64,000 nucleotides of DNA from Castanea sativa (lineage: Eukaryota; Streptophyta; Magnoliopsida; Fagales; Fagaceae): assembly GCF_040712315.1 (NCBI RefSeq), contig NC_134018.1, positions 19,302,835 to 19,366,834 of the forward strand, given 5' to 3'. Each line of letters starts with the position of its first letter. The stretch's first letter is position 1. Under the pieces are notes generated by a model that searched no databases, was not told the origin of the DNA, and worked only from the letters and a program-made list of their open reading frames with translations. Shown one piece after another: positions 1-11,068 of the stretch. Position numbers and translations under genes: made by a program.

Positions 1-1559
1 TTCAATGATTTCGAATATGGTGGGTAGGTGCAGTTCATTGAAGAGGAAGAGGACGGAGTATTTACGAAGCGCATTGAAGACACTGATATCGCGTATCTCA
101 CATGGCAGAGAGAATGAAGAAAGTAGGAAAAATATATTCGTTGTCCAATGCACCGTTTTTGGAACAAATGGTTGCTTAAAACGCACCGTAGCAAGAAATA
201 TAAAAATAAATCCGTTGGCGTATCTCACTTGCTGCAAAACGCACTGTATAGCAAAAATAATCTGCGTTTTTCACAAGTTTACGGAGTTCGTAAACAATAT
301 CATGAGACCTAGGTGATAAAACACAGCCTGTAAACCCATGAGCCAAACGCACACTTAATGTCAATCAAAAGATTTGGTCGAACACGATTGTCCACTGTCA
401 AAGTTCTCAGCTTACTTCCACATAAAACAAAAAAAAAAAAAAACCCCAAAAAAGCGGAAATTCTCGTTTTTCATTCATAAAATAAGTTGGATCTGAGTTT
501 TTAATGTTTCAGTACTACTTACTTATCACATATATAAGGGAGAGCCACTTGTAATTATTTGTGGTGGTATAAAAATAAATAGACAACTAATTAAGGTGAT
601 GAAATAACAGAGCAGCCTAGCTAGGCGTAGAATAAAAGAAACCACAATACAAAAAGCAAGCTTTACTCCTTATATTTCACCAAAAAAAGCTCTACTCCAT
701 ATCTAAGAACATGGCTACACAGAGGCAAGTACTGACAACAACAGTAGTAGATAAGCTAGCGTTCATTTCATTATTGTGTCATTTTCATACAAAAACTGGC
801 ACGCATGCACAGCACTCACCGCATCCACATGCATGTATGTCAGAGTGACTCCACATCCACGACAAAGCAGGTACTACTGCTGTCTACTGAAAATGAATAC
901 ACACAAACCCATTACCTCTATCGTATACTTATCTGTCACATGTGGGACGTACGGTCAATGACAGCTCATTCATTTTTGTATTCATTAGCAACCATGGTAG
1001 CTCCATCATCATATCATGTGCATGTCTGTACATTGTCAAACCTTCTCTATTTCACTACTTTCTACTTTATTCTTTTCGAATATCCCTTTTTTACCTTCAG
1101 AATTTTTCAAATATTATAATCAATTTCACTCGTATTTTTATAATTATCTTAGGTAATAATAAACTGTAATTAACTATTTGTTATTTTTATATAAATATAA
1201 CTAACTTTGAATTTGTGTAACGAGCCCGTATATTTGAACTCTTCCTAGGTTGATGTAGAGTTTAATGCTGTTGTTGTGATTTTCTTTCTCACATTGAGTC
1301 TACTTGCAAATGATTATGGTAGATTTAGGACTCGGTTATTTTGTTAAAACTGAAATTTTTTTATTAAAAGTACAGTAAATAAAAGTAAAAGTTAAATAAA
1401 TTTGTAAAGTAAGGCCTATAAATAGTATTTAAAAGTGTAATAAGACTTATAAATAATAACAAAAATAAACTAAATAATAAAATAAGTTAGTAACATTCAT
1501 CAATGTCAAATCTATCCCTATACCCGCACTAACCCCAAACATAAGTGAAGCATGATTTT
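1..1559. other. AT-rich intergenic DNA, no gene recognised
   Basis: Open frames here are short, overlap on both strands and match no family I know. The stretch 170-300 repeats words such as GCGTTTT and GCGTATCTCA on both strands, which suggests an old, unidentified repeat. Nothing supports a gene or RNA. Confidence 0.5.
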
Positions 1560-1681
1560 TTAAAGATGTGCTGGCCACCTTGACCTGGCTGCCCTAGGAA
1601 GAGCACAAGTCGAAGTTGGATTTTGTTTTGTTTAATTATTATGTTGGTTTTTATATTTCCAAAGGGCGCTACTCTCCCAAC
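1560..1681 (-). mobile_element. Short internal remnant of a reversed Tat-type gypsy element, with a decayed primer-binding site
   Basis: Read on the minus strand, the LTR at 1682-2388 is followed by GTTGG, a short insert, then GCGCC and TTTGGAAAT. This looks like the GTTGGCGCC-type primer-binding site of the intact Tat elements in this window, split by about 7 bases. The sequence beyond it has no coding similarity I can see, so the element is truncated soon after its 5' LTR. Confidence 0.5.
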
Positions 1682-2388
1682 TGTACCTATGGAATCTTGA
1701 GTTTAGATATTTCCTTATTTTTATTTACTCAACTTATATGTTTTTATTATTATAACTTGTAAAGTTTGTTCAATAAACTACTGTAAGGAGTAGATCTAAA
1801 CCTCAACCCAAGAAACGTGAGTGATGAGAGATGGCCCAACAATAAATTTCAATAAATTTGTAACTGTTTCTAAGTACAAAGAGTTCTTTCCATGTATTTT
1901 TTACAAATTAAATGCCCCCTCCTTCGTGGAGGCCCCTCCCTTATATAGTATTTTCCTCTCCTTTCATCCTAGCTTTCCACTTGTTGATTAGGTAGATGAT
2001 CTCTTGGATACTGTAAGGCTGAATATCACTGTTCAAGCATTATTTTCACATAAATGCGGCCAATTGGTTAGGTACAAAGTATTTAATGTGATGGTAGCAA
2101 CCTTCTTTTCAGATATTTTTTAGTTCACTATTGACTCCTCTCTCTAAAGCTTATCTTCCAAAGCATGGTTACATCTTGCACGGTATTTGCTAGGTGGTTG
2201 GCCTCTAAACTCTCACATCGCTTTCCAAGGAAGTTTGGCTCCTCGAAAGACATCACTTGTTCGTTGTTATTAACCCTTGTCCTCAGCCCACCAACCCACT
2301 TGCCCTTCTTAGTGTTTGACCATCCTCTAGTGGCATCTTAGGCATGGCCCACGGCCCAATAATCCTACTCAGTTCTTTTATCCTCACA
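1682..2388 (-). mobile_element. Tat-type gypsy LTR, reverse orientation, no partner in the window
   Basis: On the minus strand this starts TGTGAGGATAAAAG and ends GGTACA. It lines up with the LTR of the young Tat element at 14240: both begin TGTG..AAAAG, both have GGGCC near base 35, and both share a block containing GCTACC, CACATTAAA, TGGCCGCAT and TGAACAGTG. A TATATAA box lies on the minus strand at about 1941-1947, just before the likely transcript start. No matching direct repeat flanks it, so it is not a clean solo LTR. Confidence 0.7.
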
Positions 2389-2567
2389 ACTACTATTTTG
2401 TTCTCTAAATTAAACAAGCAGACACTTCTTAACAAATGCAATAGTTTGGTTTTTTTTTTTTAAGCTAAAGAAGATATACGTTAGTACTCTTGATTTTTCA
2501 TAATATAGAGAGATCAATTTATAGCTCAATAGCAACAAAAATTATGAAATCTTTTATAATGCCTCGT

Positions 2568-2773
2568 GCTTAGTGTGCGTTTGGATTTGGATGAAAATTA
2601 TAAATTATTTTACTATTTAGCTTATTTTTGTTACTATTTAAGGATTATACTGCACTTTTTAATACTATTTATTGGCTCCACTATACTATTTCAACTAACT
2701 TTTACATTTATTTACAGTATTTTCAGTAATAAGTTTTCAATTTCAGCAAAATAAGTGGTATTCAAACATCCTA
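2568..2773. mobile_element. MITE-like element, copy 1
   Basis: This is about 200 bp of AT-rich, non-coding sequence. It begins GTGCGTTTGGAT and ends ATTCAAACATCC, which are imperfect inverted ends. A diverged second copy lies at 56016-56205 with the same internal order (TTATTTTACTATTT, CTGCACTTTT, TTTTTAGC or TTTCAGC near the end). The superfamily is not certain: the ends resemble hAT or Harbinger MITEs, but I could not find an exact target duplication. Confidence 0.6.
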
Positions 2774-2867
2774 ATAGTTTCAAATCCCATCTCTTCTCTC
2801 CCACGTTATCCACCATAAGGAAAAAAAAAAAAAAGTTGCCATAATCTGGTAGGGGATGCTATATTAA

Positions 2868-2874
<7 letters not shown>

Positions 2875-2904
<30 letters not shown>
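2875..2904. repeat. (TA)n microsatellite
   Basis: About 15 uninterrupted TA units. Confidence 0.95.
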
Positions 2905-2907
<3 letters not shown>

Positions 2908-3612
2908 CACGAGCTAGTTCTAAGATCGCGAGATCTTGTGAAAACAAAAAGACTCCGAAGCATGTGGGCACACATGAGAGAAACATATACAATTCCTACA
3001 AGCAACGTTCGTTCGTGGGAAGGGTCATATCAACATGATCAAGATTGAATTTTCCTCTATTTTTAGATTCCATGTGTTTTTTTTCTAATGTCAAAACAAG
3101 TAGGCTGGTGTGTCATTCTTAATGTCGTATATATATATTAGCTATGATTTTAAAAAGAAAATAGGTGCCCTTACCTATATATAAGTAGCTTTAGAGACAG
3201 TACTAGGCTATGAAATTGCAAAGAGGCAAAGCTTATATCCAGCCTTTGATCTATGGAATTGTTTTTTGAGAATCTTTGATCTATGGAGTTGATTATCAAT
3301 TATAAACTACAAAGCATATGCATTATGCATTTTTCATATGCAAGGAGAACATGATGAAATGATGAATGGGAATCTCATATATATTTTTTTTAAACAAAAT
3401 TAAATATATTTAACTACTTTTTGAATGATTCTTCAATGACCCTGTGGACGTGTCTATGATCTGTCACTACACACAAGTCCTTATCAATCAATAAAAATAG
3501 AAAAAAAAAAAATATCTTGGTCAGGTTTTGTTGGATATTGATTCTTGATGAGGGTGAGTTTGTTCAACAATGATAATGAGCTTTTAGCCGTTTTCAAATT
3601 ATATATATTTTT

Positions 3613-3665
3613 AAAAACATTTGTCCTTTTTTTTTTTGAAAAGAAAGGAAAAAACATTTGTCCTT
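3613..3665 (-). repeat. Micro-insertion: T-rich 21-mer between 16-bp direct repeats
   Basis: The 16-mer AAAAACATTTGTCCTT occurs exactly at 3613-3628 and again at 3650-3665. Between the copies lie a T run and GAAAAGAAAGGA. This is the footprint expected of target-primed reverse transcription that copied only a poly(A) tail and a few bases, inserted on the minus strand. Confidence 0.6.
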
Positions 3666-4166
3666 GATATAAGTTTTGAAGAAGATCAATGATATATGCT
3701 GCAAAGTAAATTGTTTGTGGTTAAACTGTCCCCCTCATCTGTTGCATAAACTTGAAAACTTTTTGCCAGTTTTCTTAGCAAAAATTTGATTCTTTGTATT
3801 GTATTTGAAAATGTGACAAAGGAAAATAAAAAAAGACCAGAATGATACATAAAGATCTTACGAAAATGAAATGAACATAGCTAATTGGCTTCCACATTTT
3901 AGGTTATTCAATTATAGGTCTCAGAATCTTACTTTTTCACGGGACGAGATGGCTACATTAGAATCATTAGATGTATCAACATTACCGAAAACAAGTCACA
4001 AGTGGGAATATTTGATATTTCCAAGTGCTTTGTAATTGATTTGTATTTTTTTTCTTCACTATATTTAATTTTTAAAAGAAGAAAGAAATGTCTACGATGG
4101 CTCATATAAAAAGCATTTGAGAATATTCGTAATTAAGTAGACTCTAATTTTTTTTTAGAATACTAA

Positions 4167-4231
4167 ATATTTTTAACATACACACAAGGAGATATAAGAA
4201 TATTTTTAACATACACACAAGGAGAGGTGAG
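4167..4231. repeat. 32-bp tandem duplication
   Basis: The block AATATTTTTAACATACACAC followed by AAGGAGA occurs twice, starting at 4167 and 4199. Confidence 0.85.
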
Positions 4232-4673
4232 AATATTTTTAAAAAAAACTTATAATGGTGTATATTCAAAAGGGTACAACTCTTGGATACATAATACAGA
4301 CTTTAAATCTCTTTAAGTCACACTTATTTTCCAATGTAAGATTAACCCACTGTTTTTTCTTTTGAAAATACTAAGTATTTTTAACCCACTATTTTTTCAA
4401 ATTAAGCAGACTCTAATTTGATAGCCTATCAACTCATATTTTTTAATGAGGAACTTACCGAGTTTAATAAGTAGGAAAAAGATAAAAGTCATAAAAAAAA
4501 ATTGGGGACAATTTGTTTTCTTTGTTTAGAAATTTACAGGGTTTCAAACCCTAGATATTGAAGAATTATCCTACTCATAATTGATAGGACCACACACCAA
4601 TAAAACACAATATGTTGTTAGACTTTAGTTGCATACAATCGTGGTACAGATCTCCAAAATATATCAGCTACCA

Positions 4674-4689
4674 CCCCCCCCCCCCCCCC
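4674..4689. repeat. Poly-C run of 16
   Basis: Sixteen consecutive C in AT-rich surroundings. The exact length may be unreliable, as homopolymers often are in assemblies. Confidence 0.9.
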
Positions 4690-4978
4690 ATAGAGTTTGC
4701 CCATGCGATTTAACCCCAAAGATGATTCAATATAAAAACAAAACTTAAAAAAACTTTTTAAGTTTGTTATTAAAAAAAAAATGATGGTTTTAAACTTTAG
4801 TGACTAAAATCACTTTAGTGACTAACATGGACAACATTTTAAGTACTAATAATATATATTGGCCTATGTATTTTGTCAGTATCCTTTTTTTTTTTTTTGG
4901 CTAATGAGGGTGTTAAGAGTTCTTTTAATATTTATTATTCTTTTGGGTGTATAGATAATTATAGAGAAGAATTCAATA

Positions 4979-5038
4979 GGAATTGTTCAAAGATGTTTTT
5001 TTTTTTTTTTTTTTTTATGGGAATTGTTCAAAGATGTT
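4979..5038 (-). repeat. Micro-insertion: poly-T plus ATG between 19-bp direct repeats
   Basis: GGAATTGTTCAAAGATGTT occurs exactly at 4979-4997 and 5020-5038. The 22 bases between are a T run followed by ATG. It looks like a poly(A)-tail-only retroposition on the minus strand, with the 19-mer as target-site duplication. Confidence 0.65.
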
Positions 5039-6016
5039 GATTAGAGATTTCAAACCTCCAAGATTTCATGAATATTATTTTTTTTGATAAATATGATGAG
5101 ATTTTAATTTAATTTCTAATGTCTATTCCATGATTATTGTTCTTATCATTAGACTTATTTGAGAACAAAAAATTTTACCAACTGAACTAATTAAAACTCA
5201 TGATTTTATAAATATAATTAAAATTTAAAAAGTAAAAACCATTAAGTCAGCCTTTAGGTATATATATTAAACTTTTAAATGGTAACACTTGCCTATATTT
5301 ATGCTGTCACCAACCCAATGAAATGCCATCTTTATTTATTTATTTTTATCATATTGGATATTTAGAAGTTTATACTCTATATATATAGAGTTAAATCTCC
5401 CCTTCTCTTTCCACACAAATCGGGTGGAAACATCACGTAAAAAGGTGTTACCATCAGTCCCTTATCTCTTAAATTTTTTTGTTTGTCTGCACTTTACCTT
5501 CAACCAAACAAACAAAACAGTACCTTTTCCTTTTCATTACTCTTCTCCTCTTTCCTTTCAACCAAACGCTGTAAATAGAGATTCGATAAGATGTCAATTT
5601 CAATACGTAAATAATCAATGAGAAAGAAACAAGAGTCACCATACAATACATCTTGACTCCTTTTTCATTAAATGTTGGCACTTAAATTTCTGGGTCCCCC
5701 AGCCCGTGCCGTCTCTTGTTTTTTTCGATTTACGTTTTACCAAACACAGTCCAATTGGTCCGACGATTTGTGTATGGGCTGGATTTCATATTGATGGATC
5801 TAGAATGTGGCCAAAAATGTCTTATCAAGGATGTGAATAATGATATGTACTTTAAATGATGTTCTTTAAATTTTATTTTATCTGAATGAATAATGATGAT
5901 GTATTTTAAAGATGTGAAACTGTGAATTTGTCCTGCCATATCATGAACGTAGCACATTGCGTGAAACACGGATACAATGGGTGTGAAAGTTCTTATAGCA
6001 TTCACATCTATTTGTA

Positions 6017-7712
6017 TATAATAAAGGTGAAAATGAAATGTATTTTTAGTCCTTATATTTTAGGTTAATTTTTATTTTAGTTTTAAGATTAATTTTGTTA
6101 TTAATGTAATCTTTAAAAAAAGAAAATCGATTTTATTTTGGTTCCTACCATTAACCTACTAACAAAAACCTCCTAAGTAGCGAATGAAAGGCACAGGTAG
6201 CACAGAAAATGTTAACATGACTATTAAAATAATATTAAAAAAATGTCACTTCTACATCTTATTTTAAAAAAAAATTAATTTATCAATTTTAGCAAAATTA
6301 AAAAACAGAAAAACAAAATTAAAAACTTTAAAACACATAAATTCAAATTATGTTGAAGAACATGAATAAACACAAACTTAATCCCATATCACAAGAATGA
6401 AGAATATAGTGCTCAAAGATTTTCTTTTCCAACTCATAACACAAATTCAACTAAATACATAGAATTTCATCCCAAAAATGTCTCCAAAATTAGTAAATCA
6501 AAACCCAACCAAATCAACAACAAAACACCTAAATCATCCAACATCAACAACAAAACAAAACCCAATCATCAAACCAAAATCCATAAATTTCAAACCACAA
6601 ATCCTCAACAAACTCCAGAGAAAGCCCAATCATCAAACCAAAACCCATAAATTCCAACCAAAATCATCAAATCACAACTCCTCAACAAACCCCAAAGAAA
6701 ACTCGGATCCTCTAGCCAACCTTTTATATTTCGATCTTTTGTTTTTGTTTTTCCGAGTAACCCAACAAATCAAATGAGCAACCAAAGTAATCACAAAGAA
6801 AGAACTTGAAACTCTCTATCGACGGCGTGAGCAAACTGAATCCCGACGGCTTCTTCCTCAAAATGTACCATTTCACTAAATCCCCATTTGATGATCTCAC
6901 TTCCATTAGATATGTAGGATTCGATTGCTCATGCCTAAACTATAAAAACCCATCAAAAAATTCTCCTATTGCTACTGATCGGCCATGGGTTTAAAGAGAG
7001 GCAAAGATGTTGAGTTAGAGAGAGAATGAACCATACATCTAGAGCTTGAACCGAGAAGATAAAAGATCTGGGTTTTCGGCCGTCTGTGGCGTCATCCATG
7101 TTCAGTTCATGATCTAGGGTTTCGATTGTCAGAGGCGGTGGCAGTGGCAGTGGCAGTGGCTTGAATCGAGAAGATGAGAGAGCTTGTTTAAGAGAGACAC
7201 ACCTAGCGGGTTTGAGAGAGAGAGCATGTTTGAAAAAAAGTTTATTTGTTTTTGTGGAGGAGATGGGATACTTTCAAAATTTTCATTCTCTAGATCCATA
7301 CCACAGAAAAGATGAAAAATCCTAACTCAAACTTTTTCTGAAAAAAAAAAAAAAAAAAGTTTAAAACCAAATAAAAGTAAAATTTTTTTGTTTTTTATTT
7401 TATTTTTTTAGTTAAAATTAAAATTGGAGAATTAAATTTTTTATTAATTTAAATATGAGGTGGCATTTAAAAATGCCAAATAATTTGCCAAATAATTTTT
7501 TAATAATATTTTAATGGCCACATCAGCGACATGTCAACAAGTGCTTCCGTTTGCCACATAGGAGGTTTCCGTTAATAGGTTGATGGCAAGAACCAAAATA
7601 GAATCAATTTTCTTTTTTTAGGGATGACATTAGTAACAAAATCAATTTTGAGACCAAAATTATAATTGACCCAAAATGTAGGGACCAAAAGTGCATTTTT
7701 GCCTATAATAAA
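6017..7712. mobile_element. Mutator-like element (non-autonomous) with ~220-bp terminal inverted repeats
   Basis: The element is 6026-7703. The first ~220 bases are closely matched by the reverse complement of the last ~220 (about 7485-7703): both run GGTGAAAATG or GGCAAAAATG, TTTTTAGTCC or TTTTGGTCC, ATTTTGTTA..TAATGT, AAAAAAAGAAAA and AACCTCCTA. The 9-mer TATAATAAA flanks it exactly at 6017-6025 and 7704-7712, the duplication size of Mutator-like elements. It encodes no recognisable transposase. The interior is C/A-rich on the left and GA-rich on the right, with a moderately GC-rich core near 6800-7180 that could be captured host sequence. Confidence 0.85.
6724..6994 (-). other. Possible captured gene fragment inside the Mutator-like element
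   Basis: This segment is less AT-rich than the terminal repeats. It is open on the minus strand for 60 codons (6724-6906, with SIESFKFFLCDYFG) and on the plus strand for 62 (6806-6994). Mutator-like elements commonly carry such fragments (Pack-MULEs). I do not recognise the source gene, and the open frames may be chance. Confidence 0.25.
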
Positions 7713-8149
7713 AAAAATGCAGAAAATTTTTATAGCATTCACATCAAATCAGTATATAATAGAAAAATGCCTAATATTTTTTTTAAATGATCCTCGTCAA
7801 TCTGAGTATAGTTATGTAAGTTATAAGTTTATTAGTAATTGTGTAAATTTGTACTAATACTATTCATTCTGCATCTAGTTGTTATTCATACTAGTACTAT
7901 TTATTTTGCATTTAGTTGTTATTCTTTTTTTACGTATCTTAAGAATGGAGTAAGATAATGGATTGTAGTTGTTGTATGTGAAGAACGAGAAACAATTAAA
8001 AAAAATAAAAATATTTGATATTTTTGATAAAATGTAGGTTTAAATAAATAATCTAATGTGTGAAATTTTGAATAGTGAGAATGTACAATAGGAAAAGAAT
8101 TTTCTTATACTAAAATAGATAGGAATTTTTGCACAAGTTTATGCGAATG
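7713..8149. other. AT-rich sequence, possibly an old MITE
   Basis: It begins with TTATAGCATTCACATC, a word also present just left of the Mutator-like element at 5995. An imperfect inverse, TTTATGCGAATGCT, lies at about 8139-8152. That pairing hints at MITE ends, but no target duplication was found. There is no coding potential. Confidence 0.3.
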
Positions 8150-8297
8150 CTCTAGCCATTCTATTCCAAATGCCATTTTAACATAGCAAAATCTACTTTA
8201 TCTATTTTTACACACCACTTTTACAACACATCCTTCATTAGATCTTATATTCAACACATTAAAATAATATATTCAACAAATTGTAAAATTCATTTTA

Positions 8298-9122
8298 CTC
8301 TATGTAGGGATAAAAGGCCCAAAATGCATTTTGGGCCATGAGATTTGTCTGAGATTGTTCACTTGTCTGAGGACAGATTAATGGTAATGAAGATATTAGA
8401 CCTAGAGATCCACAAGCAAATTGTGACCGAGGAAACTACGGGAGGTAATCCAAGGAGGGGTGTCTCCTCAACTAAGCGAAATAAGGATAAAATGATATGC
8501 CATGTTGTCCAAAATGATATTCTAGGAGGTCTTGTTGATGAAGATATGTTTCATGGGGGCACAGAGCACATGAACGGGTATGAGATATCTAAGAGAAAGC
8601 TGCTACTACCACATTGAATGATCTGTATTCAAATCTCTAGCCGCATTAATGAGGAAGTGATATCTGAACAGTGATTTTTCAGCCTTATAGCTATTACCTA
8701 AAAATTTCATAAATGTGCTGATGGAACAAGTAGCAACACTAGTAGTCTAGACCTAAACATGGAGAGCAGAAATGAGAGGAACAAGGAAGTATAAGATAGA
8801 AGAAGGTCCCGGAGAAGGGGGAAGGAAAAAAAAAAGGAAGGAGGAAAAGAAACACTGTAGACTCAAGAACAATATCTGTAATCTGTCCTTAAGAGAGTGA
8901 AATATAAGATTCAACATCCTTGGCTTAAGTCCGAGGACAGTTTTCACTATATAAATTATTCCAGCTTCCTCATATTGTGCTTTTAGCCCAACGTTATTAT
9001 TAACTAAATTTATTAAAACCTAAATTTCTAGCTCACTCTCTACAAATTCATTGTATTGGACTCTTTGGGCCTATCCCCTTCCTATTTGTGGGCTTAGGTG
9101 CAAATCGTGTCCCTACACTCTA
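8298..9122 (+). mobile_element. Solo LTR of a Tat-type gypsy element
   Basis: The LTR is 8303-9117 (815 bp), beginning TGTAGGGATAAAAGG and ending CCCTACA. The 5-mer CTCTA flanks it exactly at 8298-8302 and 9118-9122. It shares with the LTR of the young Tat element the block GCTACTACCACATT, AGCCGCATTAATG.GGAAGTGA, TGAACAGTG, a late AAGTCCGAGGACAG and a GGGCTTAGGTGCAA end. There is no internal sequence, so it probably arose by recombination between the two LTRs of a former full element. The 90-codon frame at 8345-8617 is incidental. Confidence 0.85.
8948..8955 (+). promoter_or_regulatory. TATA box of the solo LTR
   Basis: TATATAAA sits about 160 bases before the LTR end, just after GTCCGAGGAC, a plausible U3/R boundary. 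Confidence 0.5.
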
Positions 9123-9406
9123 CAACCCATAAACCCAATAAAAAATTATTTCACAACCCAAATCCACCCATAACCACGGGCCACCATGACCACAACCCAA
9201 ATCCAACTAAATTTACAACAAAAATCATTTCAAAAACTAACCAAAAACAATCACAGGTAAAAATTAAATAAACCCACCACCATCGAAGAAAAAAAAAAAA
9301 AAACACAAAAGTTGAATACCATCACTGCAACAATTTGCCGACCCACAACCACTAACCAGTAGCCAAAAGAGAGAGAGAGAGAGAGAGTTGAATTAAAAAA
9401 GAGAAC

Positions 9407-9540
9407 AAAATTTTAGCATTTGTTCCATATTGTTTTAGTAGAACGGTACTGTTCATTCATGCCAAAATTTTTAGCATTTGGAACATGTGACATGGTTAAT
9501 TCGTTTTTTGGTATTTGGTGTGCTAAATGCTAAAATTTTA
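9407..9540. repeat. Direct and inverted copies of an AAAATTTTAGCATTT word
   Basis: The word occurs at 9407 and 9464 in one direction and inverted at 9525-9540, with about 42 bases between the inverted arms. It may mark the end of the C/A-rich element or a small foldback. Confidence 0.5.
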
Positions 9541-10182
9541 TCATTTAACACACTCGATACTAGTGCTTTTAATAACTTGATATATTTAATCAAAATAAAC
9601 ACCACAAATTACTCTAGTCTTCAGTTTTATTTTTTCCCCTCATCTCAATATTATAGGGGGTATAAGAAACTCAAGATGGCGAGGTGAAAAATTGGATCTA
9701 AAATTTGATGATAGTTCCCCATAAATATGTTTCTATAGTTCCTAATCCTTAACTAAAGGATTTCTAGGCAATTTTGCAAGCCAAGAATGGCTAATGAAAC
9801 CCAAAGAAAGAGTCTTTTCTTCTTCTTCTTGGAGTATAGTAACCCAAAGAAATGCTTAAACACCCATCATGACTAAAAGCTAGATATTCAAAAGAAAATA
9901 ATATAAGAGAGACCAAAGAAGATGATTGCTTTAGAGAAAATGTGTCCCCTGCAGTTTTTACTATCCCAAAAGGGAATTTCCATTGGGACCCTGAAACTCA
10001 TCACAGTTCATTACATTACGACAAGTCCTGTCGTTTTTTCAAAGATGGCTTGATGCCATTTTATCTGAAAGTTGAAATGCAGCCCTCAACTTGGCATAGA
10101 ATTAAAATTTGGGAACTTAAATAAATAGACTTTAACAATAAAATAAATATACATTTTTCCTAAATTTTCTATTACAAACAAC

Positions 10183-10183
<1 letters not shown>
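9541..10183. other. Intergenic DNA, no gene recognised
   Basis: Only short open frames occur (for example 9942-10124), and they resemble no known protein. A TTC run lies near 9815. Confidence 0.5.
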
Positions 10184-10225
<42 letters not shown>

Positions 10226-10259
10226 AGAAGAAGAAGAAGAAGAAGAAGAAGAAGAAGAA
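10184..10259. repeat. Compound (GA)n(GAA)n microsatellite
   Basis: About 19 GA units run directly into about 13 GAA units. Confidence 0.95.
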
Positions 10260-10343
10260 TGGATAGACAGCTGCGCACTTTGAAGAATAGTCGGCTTGAA
10301 GCTAGGGTGAAGTTAAGGATGTTAAAAGTGCATGTTTAGAGAC

Positions 10344-10760
10344 TGATAATGCTGAAAATCTTCAGTGAGCCAAATAGTCCTCATGTGCTCTCGATGACCT
10401 GCGAAACACAATTAAAGAGAAAACCTTGCAGAGAGTACCGCTGTGGTACCAGCCAAAGACCCTTTGAAGGTTAAGTTAGAAAAGAGAGCTTTCTATCACT
10501 CTAGAGTGTCAGAGCTAGAGTATATTATGCGTACCTTGATTTGTGAGGGTTTTGGGGTTTTTATAGTTAAATATAGAGCTGACCCCCGTTTCTTGATGGA
10601 GAAGGTATTTCTTTGTAGAGAAGTTCCTCATAAATGCTCGTATTTCGTTGGACTCTCTCCTTGTAGGGATTCCTCTGATTATGATTGAGCGTAGAATGCA
10701 AGACATTTTCATATTAAGACCCTTAGAGACCGCTTAGGCCATGTAGGTGCCACGTGGCTT
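10344..10760 (-). mobile_element. Reversed LTR fragment related to the LTR of the right-edge Tat element
   Basis: The reverse complement of the LTR ending at 60891 matches this segment in order: TGATAATGCTGAAAATC, CAGTGAG, AGAGTACCGCTGTGGTACC, CCTTTGAAGGTTAAGTTAGAA, GTGCGTACCT against ATGCGTACCT, then GGGTTT.GGGG. No primer-binding site follows on the internal side. The far boundary is not visible: similarity fades after about 10640. Confidence 0.65.
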
Positions 10761-11019
10761 CAACTAACTGTCTCCCTTAGATCCATCCACTTTAAAGAGT
10801 CCATCTGCCTCCCTACCTCTCCGTCTAGGTTATGAGTCCGTTTACTAGTTCTTTGACTGTTAGACTAACTAGATTGTCTCTTTTGGCGACCCTGTCGCTT
10901 ATGAATGACTTCGTTAATTGGATCCGTTTGCTTTGAGATTTATCTCTATCAGAGACAATTACATAAGATTTAATACTTTATCACTATTTATTAAAATATT
11001 ACTTTCCCTTCCTCCAAAT

Positions 11020-11022
<3 letters not shown>

Positions 11023-11066
<44 letters not shown>
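11023..11066. repeat. (AT)n microsatellite
   Basis: About 22 AT units. Confidence 0.95.

Positions 11067-11068
<2 letters not shown>

Larger units (their letters stand above)
2774..6016. other. AT-rich intergenic DNA, no gene recognised
   Basis: There is no open frame that resembles a protein family. The stretch contains a TA microsatellite, a poly-C run, a short tandem duplication and two micro-insertions, each listed separately. The rest is unique-looking AT-rich sequence. Confidence 0.5.
8150..9480. mobile_element. C/A-rich non-autonomous element, split by the solo LTR
   Basis: The left part (8150-8302) resembles the left end of the element at 36280 (GCCATTTTAAC.., TTTTACAACACATCC against TTTTACAATACACCC). 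After the solo LTR, 9118-9400 resumes as C/A-rich sequence with repeated ACAACCCAAATCC words, then a GA run, as at 36500-37130. This suggests two members of one family, here interrupted by the LTR insertion. Ends are approximate. Confidence 0.4.

Noticed and set aside
2568..2773. Harbinger assignment of the MITE from TTA/TAA at its borders
   Set aside because: The left border reads TTA and the right TAA, so they are not a direct duplication; superfamily left open.
4332..4405. Micro-insertion bounded by TTAACCCACT
   Set aside because: The repeat is about 10 bases and the region also contains the AATACTAA/TATTTTTAA words of the nearby tandem duplication, so slippage or local duplication is as likely.
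6478..6777. 99-codon plus-strand frame in the Mutator-like element
   Set aside because: Low-complexity N/P/T/K-rich translation of C/A-rich repeats, not a protein.
8345..8617. 90-codon plus-strand frame
   Set aside because: It is contained in the solo LTR and corresponds to non-coding U3 sequence in related LTRs.
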